Shown here: positions 8,163 to 16,073 of the stretch, piece after piece
Position numbering within the stretch: the first letter of the stretch is position 1
How the letters are laid out: the number at the start of each line of letters is the position of its first letter
From: JAPYTY01 sp036338435
Lineage (GTDB): Bacteria > Acidobacteriota > UBA6911 > RPQK01 > JADFOI01
Direction: 5' to 3'
Assembly (NCBI GenBank): GCA_036338435.1
Contig: JAYZCG010000037.1
Coordinates: 37,994 to 101,993, forward strand
Length of the DNA: 64,000 bases
Translations under genes and position numbers: made by a program
The notes under the pieces: model-generated
Database searches by the model: none
What the model was told of the DNA's origin: nothing
Seen by the model: the letters and a program-made list of their open reading frames with translations, nothing else

Positions 8163-10145
8163 GTGAGTAAAATTATTGGAATTGACTTGGGAACAACCAA
8201 CTCGGTGGTTGCCTTGATGGAGGGTGGAGAACCAACAGTAATTACTAATACTGAAGGTGGACGCCTTACTCCTTCGATTGTAGCCGTTACTAATAATGAT
8301 GAGCGATTAGTGGGGCAGGTGGCCAAGCGCCAAGCGGTAACAAATCCTGACAATACGGTCTACTCGATCAAACGTTTCATGGGTCGAAAATACGGTGAGG
8401 TAAAGGAAGAGATTACGATGGTGCCCTATCAAATTGAAAAGTCTTCCAATGGAGATGCATGGGTTAAGTTTGGTGGCAAAGACGTTTCTCCTCCAGAAAT
8501 TGCAGCTATGATTCTGCAAAAGTTAAAGGCCGCTGCGGAAGAGTATCTAGGCGATACGGTCACTCAGGCGGTGATTACGGTTCCGGCTTATTTTAATGAT
8601 TCTCAACGTCAAGCTACTAAGGATGCAGGAAAGATCGCAGGGCTTGAGGTTCTAAGACTAGTGAATGAACCAACGGCAGCCGCTTTGGCTTACGGGTTGG
8701 ACACGAACAAAGATCAGACAATTGCTGTATTTGATTTTGGTGGAGGAACCTTTGATATCTCAATTCTTGAGATAGGCGATGAAGTGGTTGAGGTGAAGTC
8801 AACCAATGGCGATACTCATCTGGGTGGCGACAATCTAGATCAGCAAGTGATCGATTGGATTGCCGAAGAATTTCAAAAGGATCAGGGGATCGATCTTTCA
8901 CAGGATAAGATGGCCTTGCAGCGTCTCAGAGAAGCCGCGGAAAAGGCTAAGATGGAACTGTCGACTACCCAAGAAACAGATATAAACCTACCTTTCGTAA
9001 CGGCTGATGCAAGTGGACCAAAACATCTGAATATGAAACTTACAAGGGCCAAGTTTGAACAGCTCGTAGAAGATGTTCTTCAGCGGACTTTGCCTCCCTG
9101 CAAACAGGCCCTTGAAGATGCGGGATTAGAGCCGGGAGAGATCGATGAAGTAGTCCTTGTGGGCGGGTCTACTCGTATACCTCGAGTTCAAGAAATAATT
9201 AAAGATTTCTTTGGTCGGGAGCCTCATAAAGGAGTAAATCTCGATGAAGTGGTTGCAGTTGGAGCCGCAGTCCAGGCGGGTATTTTGGGTGGGGATGTAA
9301 AGGATTTACTCCTATTGGATGTAACACCACTTTCCCTAGGGATTGAAACTCTTGGAGGGGTAGATACGATATTAATATCTAAAAACTCTACGATTCCAAC
9401 AAAGAAAACGCAGGTTTTTTCGACAGCAGCGGACAATCAAACTTCTGTGGAGATCCATGTGTTGCAGGGAGAACGTCCAATGGCAAAGGATAATAAATCA
9501 TTGGGTACATTCCACCTTACTGACATCCCTTCGGCACCCCGCGGGCTCCCACAAATTGAGGTGACCTTTGATATGGATGCAAACAGCATTCTCAAGGTTA
9601 GCGCAAAAGATCTTGGAACTGGAAAAGAACAGGACATTACTATTACCAGTTCTAGTGGCTTGGACGAAGAAGAAATCAAGAAAATGGTTGAGGAAGGGGA
9701 GGAGAATGCTGCAGACGACCTTCTCAAGAAGGAAGAGATTGAAGCCCGAAATCAAGCTGACAACTTAGTGTATAACACTGAAAAACTACTCAATGAAAAT
9801 CGTGACAAAATCAGTGAAGCTGATGCCAAAACGATAGAGGATGCCCTGGCTGAAACAAAAAAAGCGGTCGAGGAAGGTGGTGTCGAGCAAATCAATCAAG
9901 CCACTGAAAAGTTAACTCAGGCATCCCATCGGCTGGCAGAGGCTATGTACCAGACCACCCAGGAGCAGAGTGGCGGAGATCCATCGCAGGCTTCTACGGA
10001 AACGACTGCCGACGAGAAACAGGGAGATGCTGACGTTATTGATGCCGAGTATGTCGATGTCGATGCGGATGACGCGAAGGATGCGGATGACGCGAAGGAT
10101 GCGGATGACTCGAATGATGCGGATGACTCGAAGGATGGGGAATAA
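8163..10145 (+). CDS. dnaK: Chaperone DnaK (Hsp70)
   Basis: ATP-dependent chaperone for protein folding. The nucleotide-binding domain shows IGIDLGTTNS, VPAYFNDSQRQATKDAG and DFGGGTFDISIL, the adenosine motif is EVVLVGGSTRIPR, and the substrate-binding domain follows to about residue 610. The start is GTG with AGGAGG five bases upstream. The tail runs past the usual VIDAEY end into an acidic repeat DADD(A/S)(K/N). grpE and dnaJ are not adjacent, so dnaK appears to be transcribed alone. Confidence 0.97.
   Translation: MSKIIGIDLGTTNSVVALMEGGEPTVITNTEGGRLTPSIVAVTNNDERLVGQVAKRQAVTNPDNTVYSIKRFMGRKYGEVKEEITMVPYQIEKSSNGDAWVKFGGKDVSPPEIAAMILQKLKAAAEEYLGDTVTQAVITVPAYFNDSQRQATKDAGKIAGLEVLRLVNEPTAAALAYGLDTNKDQTIAVFDFGGGTFDISILEIGDEVVEVKSTNGDTHLGGDNLDQQVIDWIAEEFQKDQGIDLSQDKMALQRLREAAEKAKMELSTTQETDINLPFVTADASGPKHLNMKLTRAKFEQLVEDVLQRTLPPCKQALEDAGLEPGEIDEVVLVGGSTRIPRVQEIIKDFFGREPHKGVNLDEVVAVGAAVQAGILGGDVKDLLLLDVTPLSLGIETLGGVDTILISKNSTIPTKKTQVFSTAADNQTSVEIHVLQGERPMAKDNKSLGTFHLTDIPSAPRGLPQIEVTFDMDANSILKVSAKDLGTGKEQDITITSSSGLDEEEIKKMVEEGEENAADDLLKKEEIEARNQADNLVYNTEKLLNENRDKISEADAKTIEDALAETKKAVEEGGVEQINQATEKLTQASHRLAEAMYQTTQEQSGGDPSQASTETTADEKQGDADVIDAEYVDVDADDAKDADDAKDADDSNDADDSKDGE
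10062..10133 (+). repeat. 18-bp tandem repeat, four copies, in the dnaK tail
   Basis: Four consecutive copies of gatgcggatgacgcgaag with one to three changes encode DADDAK, DADDAK, DADDSN, DADDSK. The unit is a multiple of three, so copy-number change would lengthen or shorten the acidic tail without a frameshift. Confidence 0.9.
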
Positions 10146-10278
10146 GCACGATTGTCATCGGTAACCTGAACATATCTAGCAAATGACGGGAAGAGCCTAA
10201 GACATAACATGGTGTCCGAGTGCTGTTCTGCCGCTTGTCAGGTAAATCGACTCTTACAGCCACTGTATCCAAGAACAA

Positions 10279-10725
10279 TTAAGATCCAGACAGGGTTGAT
10301 TGAGTATTTCTCTCTGCTTTTTTCAGGCTATGTCGAATTCTTTTGTAAATATTCCTCAGCTTGGACTGATAGATTCTGTGGGGATGATTCTCGTCGTGAA
10401 GGAGCGTTTTAATCTGCTTTAGACTTCGTTCCAATTCTGGCACTACAAGAGTGGTGTGGGTGGGATCATAAGGAGTGCAAATAGAAGGCATTCCCAGTTC
10501 CATAAAGACCTTTAAATAACGGGCAGTACGCATATCAGGGCAGGTGATTCTTCTGTGAGCGGCTTTGAGTTCATAGCCCAGAAAAGTATCAACAATTTGC
10601 GGTTTGCATTTACGTCCTGGTAGGACCACCACTCGTGTTTTGAGGGGCAGTACTTCGAGGGCGTAGATATCACTCAGTTTCTTGATTTCTTGCTGGATAG
10701 TTGTGTTAGCACTTACCACTTGCAT
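10279..10725 (-). CDS. Hypothetical protein, unrecognised
   Basis: A predicted 148-residue protein read opposite to both neighbours, in the gap between dnaK and the DedA gene. The ATG at 10725 has AGGA eight bases upstream; the frame stays open further upstream, but without good start signals. The sequence looks like real protein: an amphipathic N-terminal helix, a VVVLPGRKCKP strand-turn, two Cys, a Pro-Tyr-Asp segment near residue 100, and a basic helical C-terminus. I recognise no family and no membrane segment. It could be a lineage-specific gene or, less likely, chance coding. Confidence 0.45.
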   Translation of the reverse strand: MQVVSANTTIQQEIKKLSDIYALEVLPLKTRVVVLPGRKCKPQIVDTFLGYELKAAHRRITCPDMRTARYLKVFMELGMPSICTPYDPTHTTLVVPELERSLKQIKTLLHDENHPHRIYQSKLRNIYKRIRHSLKKAERNTQSTLSGS

Positions 10726-10905
10726 TGTTTTAATCCTGGGAATCATACCTGAGTTTGTTCTTCTGTGCTTTCGTACGTTTTTGCTGCAGTGATTTGAGCT
10801 ACCAGATTGTATTTCCCCCATCCTGGAACATTTTCCAGTAATCCTATCTCCACGTTGTGGGGAAGGGGAATATGGTACGATGGGGGATTCTAGATAAGTA
10901 ATGCA

Positions 10906-11556
10906 ATGCTCCTCATGACCACGGAACAATTCTGGGCTTACTTTGAAGTTTTAATCAGACACACGTATGAATTCATTGAAGGTCTGGGAGGGATAGGTCT
11001 GTTCGTTATTGCTCTCGCAGATTCTTCATTTTTGTCCTTGCCGGAAGGAAATGATGTGCTGATTGTTGTGCTTTCCACGGGGGGGACATGGGGGTTGATG
11101 GCTTACTATGTTGTTATGACTACGGCCGGTTCCGTTTGTGGATGTAGCATTCTTTACTTGGGCGGATATCGAGGCGGGAAGTTTCTGAAGAAACGCCTAA
11201 AAGGGGGGATGGCAGAAGATATGAAACGTCTCTATAGACGTTGGGGAATGTGGGCTATCTTGATCCCCAGCATTTTACCTCCTCCCACACCGTTTAAGAT
11301 CTTTGTGCTCTCTGCTGGATTGTTTCGGGTACCTTTCTCCAAGTTTCTACTCTCTGTTGTAGTTGGTAGGAGCATACGATATTTCACATGGGGAATTCTG
11401 GCCGTACTATACGGAGAAGTGATTAAAAGATTCATCGAAGGGAATTTACGTGTAGTAGGAACTGTTATTTTTGCTTGTTTGACCATCATTGGTGTTAGTT
11501 ATGCGATAAAGTTGATTCGAGAAAAAAAGAAATTACCTCAGCACGAAGTAACATGA
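10906..11556 (+). CDS. DedA/YqaA-family membrane protein (VTT domain)
   Basis: A 216-residue membrane protein with the SNARE-associated/DedA (VTT) pattern: an N-terminal helix with ADSSFLSLPEGNDVLI, then a glycine-rich GxxxGCxxLYLGGYRGGKF re-entrant segment, and a Pro-rich ILPPPTPFKIFVLSAGLF loop. Family members act in membrane homeostasis, and some flip polyprenyl phosphate or phospholipid. A second ATG nine bases downstream is an equally possible start. The stop overlaps the next gene (ATGA), placing it in one transcript with the Lol-like genes. Confidence 0.8.
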   Translation: MLLMTTEQFWAYFEVLIRHTYEFIEGLGGIGLFVIALADSSFLSLPEGNDVLIVVLSTGGTWGLMAYYVVMTTAGSVCGCSILYLGGYRGGKFLKKRLKGGMAEDMKRLYRRWGMWAILIPSILPPPTPFKIFVLSAGLFRVPFSKFLLSVVVGRSIRYFTWGILAVLYGEVIKRFIEGNLRVVGTVIFACLTIIGVSYAIKLIREKKKLPQHEVT

Positions 11557-12425
11557 AAAAAATCTTTGTTATTGTCTGGGCGCTCGTCTTGGTAGGTTGT
11601 GGCGCCGTTAAAAAAAGAACTATTGTCGAGATTCCGTCTGCTTATGCTGATGCTCAACGGGCCAATCTTGATGAGCTTGTAGAACTTATCAATGGCGGTT
11701 ACGCAGTTACCAAAACTCTTTCTGCTTCTAGCCTTGAGGTGGAATTTACTGGAGGATCTGTTGGGACCGGACAGATGGAAAAATATCGTAGTGCCAAGGG
11801 CTATTTGGTCGCACAATGGCCTGATTCTATGTACTTTAACATTCTAAACCCCCTAACCAGTTCCACTTTGGTGGTGATGGCTACAGTTGGGAAAACTTTT
11901 CAGGTCTGGGTTCCGGGAGACAATAAGTATCTGACAGGAAGTACAGATGTGGTGCTAAAAGAAGAAAATCCCCTTTTAAATGTCCGTCCCCATCACCTTA
12001 TGAAGGGGATTTTGGTAGAGCAGATCCCCGTCAATAGTTCCCGCTACCGTTCTTTTCTAGAGGAGGAAGAGGATGAGAGATTCAAATATTATGTCGTTGG
12101 AGTCATTGATCTCGAGGGGAATGCACAGTCTGTTCAACTGGTGAGAAAGCTCTGGATCGAGCGGAGTACTATGCACCTAGTTCGTCAACAATATTACGAA
12201 GCAGGATCTCTAGTGAGTTCTGTTATTTATGAGAGGCCAAGTGAAGTTGACGGAGTATTGATCAACTCAGACATTAGAATTGAAAGGAAACGAGAAAGTT
12301 ATAGCATAAGACTGAGACTGTCTCCCGAAGGGATCAGGATCAATCCATCTGTGAGAGAAGGTGTTTTTGACCTGCCGGTACCGCCCGGAGCTGAACTGTC
12401 AGTGGTAGGTGAGACAACTGGTTAA
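11553..12425 (+). CDS. LolB-like outer-membrane lipoprotein (DUF4292-type)
   Basis: The N-terminal lipoprotein signal ends in the lipobox LVGC (Cys16). The mature protein is rich in beta strands, with a pattern (KGYLVAQWPDSMYFNIL, GKTFQVWVPGDNKYLTG) like the LolA/LolB-fold DUF4292 lipoproteins. The next genes encode a LolC/MacB-type permease, a LolD-type ATPase and a LolA-like carrier, so an acceptor role for lipoproteins or other lipids at the outer membrane is inferred. Start in an ATGA overlap with the DedA gene. Confidence 0.65.
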   Translation: MKKIFVIVWALVLVGCGAVKKRTIVEIPSAYADAQRANLDELVELINGGYAVTKTLSASSLEVEFTGGSVGTGQMEKYRSAKGYLVAQWPDSMYFNILNPLTSSTLVVMATVGKTFQVWVPGDNKYLTGSTDVVLKEENPLLNVRPHHLMKGILVEQIPVNSSRYRSFLEEEEDERFKYYVVGVIDLEGNAQSVQLVRKLWIERSTMHLVRQQYYEAGSLVSSVIYERPSEVDGVLINSDIRIERKRESYSIRLRLSPEGIRINPSVREGVFDLPVPPGAELSVVGETTG

Positions 12426-12465
12426 GAGCTGGAACTCCATCAGCGCTGTTAAAATTCGGCAAACC

Positions 12466-12474
12466 TGCTAGAAT
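12466..12474 (+). promoter_or_regulatory. Extended -10 element close to the permease start
   Basis: TGCTAGAAT, an extended -10 (TGn plus TAGAAT), ends nine bases before the ATG at 12484. No good -35 is seen. It would give a transcript with almost no leader; a weak GAAGG also lies just before the start codon. Confidence 0.4.
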
Positions 12475-12483
12475 TCGAAGGTA

Positions 12484-13575
12484 ATGTTTAGACTAATTCT
12501 TCAGAACCTAAGACAACGTCCTACCAGAACCTTGGTCAGTGTTGTGGCGGTGGCTCTTGGAGTCATGTTGTTGCTGGTTAGTCTGGGATTGTCCTATGGC
12601 CAGCTGATGGATACTACCCAGCGAACGAAGGGTATTGGGGGGGATTTCATTCTTCAACCCTCAGATGCTTCTCTCTTCTTTGCGCTCAACAGCGGTACTT
12701 TACCGGTGAGAGTGCAGAGGGTGATTGAGAAGGTGGAGGGGGTTGCGGCAGTGACTCCCGTTCTGGCTAAATTTCTAGGCGATCAGTTTCATTTGGTTTT
12801 TGGCATCGATCCGGATAGCTTTGCTCAGGTCAATAAGGGGCTCACCTTTGTGGCGGGGGAGCGATTCTCCGGTCCCCGTGAAGTTATCATTGACACCATT
12901 TATGCCAACTCAAAACAACTCAGTGTAGGGGACTCCCTGCAACTCCTAGGAAATGAATTTGTGGTTGCAGGCGTTTTTTTGCAAGGTACGGGAGCGCGGG
13001 TACTGTTGCCCTTAAGTACTTTACAAGAGCTGAACGGGACCCCGGAGAAGGCAACGATGTTTTTTATACGGGCCAAAGCTGGCACCTCATTGGAGCAAGT
13101 ATATGACTCATTGCAGGAGAGGTTTGCGAACTACAAGATAACTAAAGCATCGGAATTACAGGCTATGATCATGGACAACACACCAGCCTTCAAGCAGTTT
13201 GTTTCAGCAATGGTTTTCATTTCCGTAACGATTAGTTTTTTGATCATTTTGCTATCAATGTACAGTACTATCACTGAGAGGACTCGAGAGATCGGGATTC
13301 TGAAGTCATTGGGTGCGTCTAGGGCCTACATCATAAGGCTTATACTGAATGAGTCCTTGATAATTTGTGTGGCAGGAGTAGGTCTGGGATTTGCGTTGAC
13401 CTATGTAATGATTCAGGCTATTTTTTCAGCATTTCCAAGTATGCCGGTCACGATTACATTGTTTTGGAGGGTAACTTCGGCAATAGTAGCACTGGCAGGC
13501 GGTATACTGGGAGCGCTTTATCCAGCGGTTAAAGCATCACATATGGATCCTGTGAGAGCACTGGGATATGAATAG
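12484..13575 (+). CDS. ABC transporter permease, LolC/MacB (FtsX-like) type
   Basis: A 363-residue protein with the MacB/LolCE architecture: one N-terminal helix (about residues 18-40), a large periplasmic domain (about 45-235), then three C-terminal helices with the FtsX core. The conserved coupling segment ITERTREIGILKSLGASRAY precedes the second helix. It overlaps the ATPase gene by eight bases. There is one permease, so the complex probably works as a homodimer. Placement between LolB-like and LolA-like genes suggests lipoprotein release, but MacB-like efflux cannot be excluded. Confidence 0.85.
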   Translation: MFRLILQNLRQRPTRTLVSVVAVALGVMLLLVSLGLSYGQLMDTTQRTKGIGGDFILQPSDASLFFALNSGTLPVRVQRVIEKVEGVAAVTPVLAKFLGDQFHLVFGIDPDSFAQVNKGLTFVAGERFSGPREVIIDTIYANSKQLSVGDSLQLLGNEFVVAGVFLQGTGARVLLPLSTLQELNGTPEKATMFFIRAKAGTSLEQVYDSLQERFANYKITKASELQAMIMDNTPAFKQFVSAMVFISVTISFLIILLSMYSTITERTREIGILKSLGASRAYIIRLILNESLIICVAGVGLGFALTYVMIQAIFSAFPSMPVTITLFWRVTSAIVALAGGILGALYPAVKASHMDPVRALGYE

Positions 13576-14293
13576 GAATCCAATTAGTCATAAGAAAGTC
13601 GTGGTGGCCATTCAAGATCTACAGATGGTTTACCAGGTGGGCAAAGTAGAAGTCCCAGCACTACGGGGAGTTGATTTTACTGTGCGGGAAGGTGAGTTTG
13701 TCGCTGTCACGGGACCAAGTGGTTGTGGGAAATCTACTCTACTGCATCTCATGGGAGGCCTTTTAAAACCCAGTTCTGGACGTATTTTGATAGACGGTAC
13801 TGATATCGGTTCTGTAAGTGACGTGAAGCGCACTGAAATCCGACGCCGAAAGATGGGGTTTGTTTTCCAAAGCTATAATCTGCTTTCCACGCTAACTGCT
13901 AAGAATAATATCGATCTTGCCAAACAAATTCAGGGTTCTTCCCACCACGAACCGGGAAGTACTCGTGAGATTCTCCGATTACTGGGTCTGGAGGACAAGA
14001 TGAATCATACTCCTTCGGAGCTTTCTGGGGGAGAACAACAGCGTGTTGCTATTGCTAGGGCGGTAGTTAGTAGGCCTTCTATTTTGTTGGCCGATGAACC
14101 CACTGGAAGTCTTGACTCTGACAATTCGCGTATGGTTTTGGATATGCTGCAGGGCCTCAACAAGATGCACGGTCAGACAATTATTATCATCACACATGAT
14201 TCGGAGGCAGCTGCAACGGCCAGCCGCACGATCGAAATGAGTGATGGTAAAATTGTCAATGGGGCACCGAATGTCTTATATGCAATGGAGTAA
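13568..14293 (+). CDS. ABC transporter ATP-binding protein, LolD/MacB type
   Basis: A 241-residue ATPase of the LolD/MacB group: Walker A GPSGCGKSTLLH, Q-loop FVFQSYNLL, signature LSGGEQQRVAIARAV, Walker B ILLADEPTGSLD and H-loop IITHD. All catalytic residues are present. Overlaps the permease gene and almost certainly pairs with it. Confidence 0.88.
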   Translation: MNRNPISHKKVVVAIQDLQMVYQVGKVEVPALRGVDFTVREGEFVAVTGPSGCGKSTLLHLMGGLLKPSSGRILIDGTDIGSVSDVKRTEIRRRKMGFVFQSYNLLSTLTAKNNIDLAKQIQGSSHHEPGSTREILRLLGLEDKMNHTPSELSGGEQQRVAIARAVVSRPSILLADEPTGSLDSDNSRMVLDMLQGLNKMHGQTIIIITHDSEAAATASRTIEMSDGKIVNGAPNVLYAME

Positions 14294-14304
14294 AAGTATT
14301 TTCA

Positions 14305-14523
14305 ATGCTGGCAAATTTTGCACATGCTACATTTAGAATATTGTTCTGGACTTATCCGCGTGGTTGTTGGCAATACGATATTGTTTGTGGGGTGATTCTG
14401 GCATTTATCTTTCTGGTCCCCAATACCATTTTCGATGGTTCTGTATTGCACCAAGAACAAAAAGTTGCAGCTAGTGTAAGCGAGGAGAGAGTTAGCATCT
14501 CCGCGGATGACGAAATTGAGTGA
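14305..14523 (+). CDS. Small single-pass membrane protein (YPRGxWQYD type)
   Basis: A 72-residue protein: a short N-terminus with TYPRGCWQYDI, one transmembrane helix (about residues 28-42, CGVILAFIFLVP) and a polar tail. I recall similar small proteins with YPRGxWQYD before a helix ending in FLTP beside lolA-like genes in Acidobacteriota, but cannot check this here. It sits between the ATPase and the LolA-like gene and overlaps the latter. A role in the same transport pathway is inferred only from context. Confidence 0.6.
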   Translation: MLANFAHATFRILFWTYPRGCWQYDIVCGVILAFIFLVPNTIFDGSVLHQEQKVAASVSEERVSISADDEIE

Positions 14524-15293
14524 CTGGGATATCGGCTCAGGATCCAATCAAGATCACTTCTTCATACTATTCTTGGGGGAAGGAAGCTTTGTTGTCGAAA
14601 GCTAGAAGCCTAGAGTTCTGTGGGTATTTTGCTCTGTTTGTGCTGATCTCATGTTGCGCATCTGGAACGGTGTTGCAGGCTTTGACTCTGGAGGAAATTC
14701 TTACAAAGATAGATCAGAGAGGGGCAACTCTGAGATCCATGAGCGCCTCGATCAGTCAGAGAAAATGGACAGATATTTTGGAGGAATTCGATCAAGGTGA
14801 AAGTGGTCGGTTCGATTTTCTGAAAGTTGCGGGAAAGATTTATCTGAGACGAGATATCATTAAACCTCAGAAGAATAGTCTCGTCATTGGAGATGGGAAA
14901 ATATCGTTTTATCAACCCAGTATCAAACAATTACAGAGGTATGATCTCGGGCAAAGACGCGACCGGGTAGAATTTCTCCTTCTTGGATTTGGTTCCAGCA
15001 AAGAGGCCTTGCGAGAAGTCTATGACATCCAGTTGGGTGAACAAGAAATTGTCGAGGGTCGTGAAACCTATCCTTTGTCACTGAATCCCAAATCAGAACA
15101 GGTGTCCGCTCATTTTAGTCAGATTGTTCTATGGATTGACACCGAGTTGTGGGTCCCTATTCAGCAGAAACTCGTGGAGCCAACTCGGGATTATTTGTTG
15201 ATTCGTTTCGATGATATTGATTTGAATCCAATGATCACAAAATCAAGGTTTGATTTGAAGATCGCTGATGATGTGCAGGTGGTTGGATCCTGA
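14520..15293 (+). CDS. lolA: LolA-like outer-membrane lipoprotein carrier
   Basis: After a hydrophobic signal segment (FALFVLISCCASG) comes a LolA-type domain: LTLEEILTKIDQRGATLRSM, then antiparallel strands and a late RFDDIDLNPMITKSRFDL segment typical of the family. It would ferry lipoproteins across the periplasm. The GTG at 14520 overlaps the previous stop but leaves an odd 30-residue extension before the signal; a TTG at 14592 with AAGGAAG upstream would give a normal signal peptide and may be the real start. Confidence 0.75.
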   Translation: MTGISAQDPIKITSSYYSWGKEALLSKARSLEFCGYFALFVLISCCASGTVLQALTLEEILTKIDQRGATLRSMSASISQRKWTDILEEFDQGESGRFDFLKVAGKIYLRRDIIKPQKNSLVIGDGKISFYQPSIKQLQRYDLGQRRDRVEFLLLGFGSSKEALREVYDIQLGEQEIVEGRETYPLSLNPKSEQVSAHFSQIVLWIDTELWVPIQQKLVEPTRDYLLIRFDDIDLNPMITKSRFDLKIADDVQVVGS

Positions 15294-15388
15294 TCGTGAA
15301 GAATCCGCATAGTGTGGGATTTGAGCTTCCTGAGTCCCACTCCAGCGCAAAAAACTCTACGGTTTAGGGCAATGGGAGTTAGCGCTTG

Positions 15389-16060
15389 TCATTCCGTTTT
15401 AGAATCTGGGTGTTGAATGGCAGGTTCTGGGCTGTAGACTTCTTGTTCTTTTTCAGACTGCCGATTAGATATGACCCAGGTGGATTTTCCCGTCATGCAG
15501 GCCCGGGTATATAAAATCCTATGGATAACAGTCCAGTTTGAGAGGACGGCGATGACCCAAATAACAGGATCCATGCTGTAAAAGGAACCAATTATGAGCA
15601 GGACAATTCTCTCAGGTCTTTCCAGAAAACCAACTTTGCATTTTGGAATTAAAGATTCAGCGCGTGCCCGTGCATAACTGGTTAGCACTGACCCCATCAT
15701 TACTATGCCCACCAAAACAACATAGGTCATTCTATCTTCACGACCGTACCAGATGATCAGTCCTAAATACATGATCAGATCTGAATACCTATCCATGATC
15801 GAATCAAAGAAGGCTCCAAAACGAGTCTCGTTGTTGGTCATCCGAGCCACAATCCCATCGACCATATCAAATAGTCCGGCTATGATTAGAATAATTCCCG
15901 CGGCTGAAAAGTGACCCTGTGAAAAGGTGTAAGCCGTGACAATGCTCATCAAAAATCCCAAGAAAGTCAGATGATTGGGTGTGATCCGTAAAAAAACAAG
16001 TGCTTTGACAATACCTCTCAGCAGGATTTCAGCACTCTCTCCAATCTTGTGGGAAATCAT
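15389..16060 (-). CDS. CDP-alcohol phosphatidyltransferase, PIP-synthase-like
   Basis: A 223-residue membrane enzyme with the family motif DG-x2-AR-x8-G-x3-D-x3-D (in FDMVDGIVARMTNN and GAFFDSIMD). It also has SYARARAE and FLERPERI, segments characteristic of phosphatidylinositol-phosphate and archaetidylinositol-phosphate synthases (mycobacterial PgsA1-like). This points to inositol-1-phosphate rather than glycerol phosphate as acceptor, though the substrate is inferred. It follows mlaD after 13 bases, so it probably belongs to the mla transcript. The polar C-terminal tail of about 40 residues is unremarkable. Confidence 0.85.
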   Translation of the reverse strand: MISHKIGESAEILLRGIVKALVFLRITPNHLTFLGFLMSIVTAYTFSQGHFSAAGIILIIAGLFDMVDGIVARMTNNETRFGAFFDSIMDRYSDLIMYLGLIIWYGREDRMTYVVLVGIVMMGSVLTSYARARAESLIPKCKVGFLERPERIVLLIIGSFYSMDPVIWVIAVLSNWTVIHRILYTRACMTGKSTWVISNRQSEKEQEVYSPEPAIQHPDSKTE

Positions 16061-16073
16061 AAGATGATAAGTT

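Noticed and set aside
9437..9727. Minus-strand frames opposite dnaK, including one over the 18-bp repeats
   Set aside because: Shadows of dnaK codon bias; Ser-rich and repetitive translation.
10062..10133. Short repeats considered as a CRISPR array
   Set aside because: Units are contiguous with no spacers and are coding in the dnaK frame.
10209..10412. 67-codon plus-strand frame after dnaK
   Set aside because: No start signals; it overlaps the better supported minus-strand ORF and has low protein-like character.
15300..15352. Possible bidirectional terminator between lolA and the phosphatidyltransferase gene
   Set aside because: The stem is only about six base pairs (GTGGGA/TCCCAC) with a 15-base loop and no adjacent T-run.
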